From assembly GCF_001434785.1 (NCBI RefSeq), contig NZ_AZDT01000010.1, positions 108,030 through 172,029 of the forward strand: DNA of 64,000 nucleotides. The letters are read 5' to 3'. This document shows, in pieces, positions 63,713-64,000 of this stretch (the stretch's first letter is position 1; each line of letters starts with the position of its first letter). The DNA comes from Levilactobacillus namurensis DSM 19117. GTDB taxonomy: Bacteria; Bacillota; Bacilli; Lactobacillales; Lactobacillaceae. Below the pieces are notes generated by a model, which did no database searches, was not told the DNA's origin, and was given only the letters and a program-made list of their open reading frames with translations. The translations under genes and the position numbers were made by a program.

Positions 63713-64000
63713 GGTTCTATGATATTTGGTGTTGATGGATGAAATCCATCAACACCATTTTTATGTACAACAAAAGGGCATACCGCCCTGTGCTACAATC
63801 AAGTCGACCAAAACCAATTGAAAGCGAGTGTTCGGTATGTCCCAAGACCAGTCTACTAGAGTTTTACTTCAAATAAAAGATGAAAACATTAAAAACTTAA
63901 GCACTAAAGTCTTATCAGATGGCGTTATGCGAGTACGGGGCGAATTGACTTATGACTCTATCCTTTGCCCACGTTGTGGCAAAGTTACGATGAACCATAA
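63713..64000 (+). mobile_element. Left end of an ISL3-family insertion sequence (continues beyond window)
   Basis: A sequence beginning GGTTCTATGATATTTGGTG and including the hairpin GGTGTTGATGG...CCATCAACACC looks like an ISL3 terminal inverted repeat region. It precedes a transposase start 124 bases later. The other end lies outside the window, so target duplications cannot be checked. Confidence 0.75.
63837..64000 (+). CDS. ISL3-family transposase, N-terminus (truncated by window end)
   Basis: ATG 63837 opens a frame of at least 54 codons to the window edge. It reads MSQDQSTRVLLQIKDENIKN and then ILCPRCGKVTMNH, the N-terminal CxxC zinc-finger start of ISL3 transposases. Codon use is clearly more A/T-rich than the neighbours, as expected for a recently acquired element. 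No stop codon inside the window, so the gene may be intact. Confidence 0.85.
   Translation, partial: MSQDQSTRVLLQIKDENIKNLSTKVLSDGVMRVRGELTYDSILCPRCGKVTMNH

Noticed and set aside
1..64000. CRISPR array, tRNA, rRNA, prophage or defence island
   Set aside because: No regularly spaced repeats, cloverleaf genes, phage genes or nuclease-type accessory clusters were seen.

Overview
The window looks like a core chromosomal segment of a lactic acid bacterium (Lactobacillaceae). Most proteins are typical Lactobacillus-type homologues of Bacillus housekeeping genes. Base composition is near 50 % GC by eye (not counted), which fits Levilactobacillus or a close relative better than the low-GC lactobacilli; the genus is an inference. 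Almost every gene from 1 to about 62 kb is on the minus strand, and many starts are TTG or GTG placed 6-10 nt after a strong GGAGG-type ribosome binding site. I corrected many starts on that basis.

Layout. 1-4 kb: edge-truncated coiled-coil gene, glnR-glnA with a GlnR box, miaA. 4-10 kb: DUF3042 gene, then (minus) fthC-gluP-yqgQ-glcK-rhodanese, rpmG and a class B PBP. 10-15.8 kb: YfhO membrane protein (plus), Cys-less IscA-like protein, and mltG-udk-greA. 15.9-19.7 kb: T-box controlled pheST. 19.7-25.4 kb: HxlR regulator, HD hydrolase, SpoU methyltransferase, acylphosphatase, lipoprotein-type YidC, two-component system. 25.8-28.6 kb: zinc alcohol dehydrogenase and an orphan ABC exporter. 28.7-35.1 kb: a ten-gene ribosome/NAD/tRNA operon yqeG-yqeH-yhbY-nadD-yqeK-rsfS-yqeM-tmcAL-yceD-rpmF. 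35.3-39.1 kb: infC-rpmI-rplT with an attenuated leader, and T-box controlled thrS. 39.1-46.1 kb: polA-mutM-coaE-nrdR-dnaB-dnaI (replication, repair, dNTP control). 46.5-54 kb: BI-1, DUF2785, murC, sftA, ytpR, ytpP, matching the Bacillus ytp cluster. 54-63.6 kb: secreted DUF5776 protein, small membrane protein, UspA, PepV, NAD(P)HX dehydratase, RsuA-like protein, YtgP/MurJ flippase, an orphan 107-residue protein and a flavodoxin-fold protein with membrane tail. The left end of an ISL3-type insertion sequence begins at about 63.7 kb.

The genes serve translation and its quality control, peptidoglycan synthesis (PBP, MltG, MurC, MurJ), DNA replication and segregation, and nitrogen control. Regulation is readable at several points: a GlnR operator, two T-box leaders, an L20-type attenuator leader, and a probable cre site over the secreted-protein promoter.

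I found no CRISPR array, tRNA or rRNA gene, prophage, toxin-antitoxin pair or defence island. I do not see a convincing new multi-gene system. The better leads are single-gene oddities: an RsuA-family protein without its catalytic Asp, infC with no ordinary start codon, a rhodanese without its Cys, a flavin reductase fused to a membrane tail, and an unexplained leader or small-RNA candidate beside glnA.
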